7,160 nucleotides of DNA, taken from NCBI GenBank assembly GCA_003457075.1, contig DMIY01000189.1, positions 1 to 7,160 of the forward strand. Reading direction: 5' to 3'. The notes under the pieces are model-generated. The model ran no database searches. It was not told where the DNA came from and saw nothing but the letters and a program-made list of their open reading frames with translations. Source of the DNA: Desulfotomaculum sp. Lineage in GTDB: Bacteria; Bacillota; Desulfotomaculia; Desulfotomaculales; Nap2-2B. Each line of letters starts with the position of its first letter. The stretch's first letter is position 1. Both the position numbers and the translations under genes were made by a program. Below, one piece after another: positions 6,163-7,160 of this stretch.

Positions 6163-7014
6163 ATGAACAATTTCAGGGCATGGATGTTAATGGGTTTGCT
6201 AACCGTATTGCTGGTGCTGATCGGTAATCTTATCAGCGGAAGATCAGGAGCTCTGTTATTCTTCATCATTGCGCTGGGAATGAATTTCTTTGGCTATTTC
6301 TTCAGTGACAGGATAGCCATTTCCATGACCGGCGCTAAGCCCTTGGCCGAGCATGAAGCACCGGAGCTATATGATGTCATACGTAATCTTTCTCTGCGCG
6401 CGGGTTTACCCATGCCCCGTGTTTACCATACTCCTTCACCGCAACCCAATGCCTTCGCCACGGGACGTAACCCGGCCAACTCGGCAGTAGCGGTTACCGA
6501 TGGATTGATGCAAATTCTCAACCGTACCGAAATAGAAGGGGTACTGGCCCACGAACTGGCTCATATCAAAAACCGTGATGTACTGGTAGGTACCATTGCA
6601 GCAACTCTGGCGGGCGCCATCACCTTGATTGCCAACATGCTCCAGTGGGGCTTAATCTTCGGCATGGGTAGGGATGATGAGGAAGGAGACTCCGGTATCC
6701 TGGGACTGGCAGGGACATTGTTAATGATCATCGTGGCTCCTTTGGCGGCTACCCTTATCCAACTGGCCATTTCCCGCACGCGGGAATTTCAAGCCGACGC
6801 CAGCGGCGCACGCATTGCCGGCCAGCCGGATGGCCTGGCTAACGCCCTGCTAAAACTGGAACGGGCGGCAAGCCGTGTTCCCATGCAGGTTAACCCGGCT
6901 GCCTCCCACCTGTTTATTGTTAACCCTCTGTCCGGTGAAGCATTTGCCCGCTTATTCAGTACTCATCCACCCATTGCAGAGCGGGTAAGAAAATTGCAAC
7001 AAATCAGGCTGTAG
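6163..7014 (+). CDS. htpX: HtpX-type membrane zinc metalloprotease (M48B)
   Basis: A 283-residue protein of normal HtpX length. HtpX is a membrane endopeptidase that degrades damaged or misfolded membrane proteins, working beside FtsH. Two hydrophobic segments lie near the N terminus (about 7-25 and 28-48) and two more in the middle (about 142-165 and 178-203). This gives the usual four-helix topology with the catalytic part facing the cytoplasm. The zinc motif HELAH is at 130-134 (His130, Glu131, His134). The third ligand is Glu208 in SRTREFQAD at 204-212. PQPNAFATGRNP at 94-104 and the terminal FSTHPPIAERV at 265-275 are also family hallmarks. All catalytic residues are intact. It is transcribed alone and away from etfBA. 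Only two bases separate its stop from a tRNA 3'-end fragment. Confidence 0.95.
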   Translation: MNNFRAWMLMGLLTVLLVLIGNLISGRSGALLFFIIALGMNFFGYFFSDRIAISMTGAKPLAEHEAPELYDVIRNLSLRAGLPMPRVYHTPSPQPNAFATGRNPANSAVAVTDGLMQILNRTEIEGVLAHELAHIKNRDVLVGTIAATLAGAITLIANMLQWGLIFGMGRDDEEGDSGILGLAGTLLMIIVAPLAATLIQLAISRTREFQADASGARIAGQPDGLANALLKLERAASRVPMQVNPAASHLFIVNPLSGEAFARLFSTHPPIAERVRKLQQIRL

Positions 7015-7016
7015 AA

Positions 7017-7040
7017 TGGTCGGGGCGACAGGACTTGAAC
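7017..7040 (-). tRNA. 3'-end fragment of a proline-type tRNA, possible att site
   Basis: Read on the minus strand, this 24-nt block holds G TTCAAGT CCTGT (last base of the T-stem, the T-loop, and the 3' T-stem strand), then CGCCCCG, discriminator A and CCA. That is the exact 3' end of a bacterial tRNA. The acceptor strand implies CGGGGCG at the 5' end, typical of tRNA-Pro. Homology stops inside the T-arm: the bases before it (TTTT) do not pair with the 3' T-stem, and no anticodon arm or 5' half follows in the window. It is therefore a fragment and not a working gene. Such duplicates are left when integrative elements insert at tRNA 3' ends. Confidence 0.75.
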
Positions 7041-7103
7041 AAAACATCCCCTCTTAAAAGCCTTGATTTTATTGACTTTTTCGGCCCACAGCTCACGCTT
7101 TAA

Positions 7104-7122
7104 GGGACGCTCGAACCGTCCC
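7104..7122. repeat. short hairpin, REP-like
   Basis: GGGACG (7104-7109) and CGTCCC (7117-7122) form a 6-bp G+C-rich stem around CTCGAAC. There is no T-run on either side that would make it a good terminator. Hairpins with a GGGGACGGTTC arm recur as dispersed repeats in some Clostridia, so this may be one copy. That link is from general recollection and cannot be tested in one window. The rest of 7041-7160 holds no gene I can support. Confidence 0.35.
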
Positions 7123-7160
7123 CATGGCTCCGCTAACTTTTAAATTACGCTGTAGTGCTA

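Noticed and set aside
6036..6269. 77-codon minus-strand frame at the htpX start
   Set aside because: Covers the htpX promoter, leader and first membrane helix in antisense. The hydrophobic look comes from complementing a leader and a membrane segment.
7041..7122. Intrinsic terminator for htpX
   Set aside because: The AAAAG/CTTTTT pairing near 7056-7080 is weak and the GGGACG hairpin has no following T-run. No convincing terminator is present.

Overview
The window reads as chromosomal DNA of a Gram-positive anaerobe, most likely a Clostridia / Peptococcaceae-type Firmicute. The reasons are AAGGAGG-type Shine-Dalgarno (SD) sites before most genes, a T-box leader on a leucine biosynthesis gene, an etfBA electron-transfer flavoprotein pair, and mixed base composition. 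The species cannot be named from sequence alone.

Layout from left to right. Bases 1-237 hold a possible gene remnant (20-103) and a sigma-A-like promoter whose -10 is overlapped by an 8-bp inverted repeat. A plus-strand alpha/beta hydrolase follows (238-1023). It converges on a minus-strand operon of leuA (2-isopropylmalate synthase, 2147-3667) and an S58/P1-family N-terminal-nucleophile peptidase (1082-2107). The 415-bp gap upstream of leuA is filled by a leucine-type T-box riboswitch with a terminator/antiterminator switch, and by a near-consensus promoter enclosed in two further palindromes. Upstream of that lie etfA (4083-5069) and etfB (5087-5857), translationally coupled. A 305-bp divergent promoter region separates etfBA from plus-strand htpX (6163-7014), a membrane zinc metalloprotease. 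Just past the htpX stop is a 24-nt copy of the 3' end of a proline-type tRNA, without the rest of the tRNA. This is what one end of a tRNA-integrated mobile element looks like. Bases 7041-7160 hold no recognisable gene.

How the parts work together. When uncharged tRNA-Leu accumulates, the T-box should let transcription through into leuA. No terminator is visible in the 39 bp between leuA and the S58 peptidase, so the peptidase should rise with it. That would place a possible peptide- or amide-hydrolysing enzyme under leucine starvation control. A strong SD overlapping the peptidase stop codon has no real gene after it, which hints that the operon once continued. EtfAB is an FAD-containing heterodimer that carries electrons, but no partner dehydrogenase is in view. 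HtpX is a housekeeping membrane quality-control protease.

No CRISPR array, complete insertion sequence or known defence system was seen. The points most worth checking are the leucine T-box over an S58 peptidase, the tRNA 3' fragment as an att site, and the palindromes on the leuA promoter.
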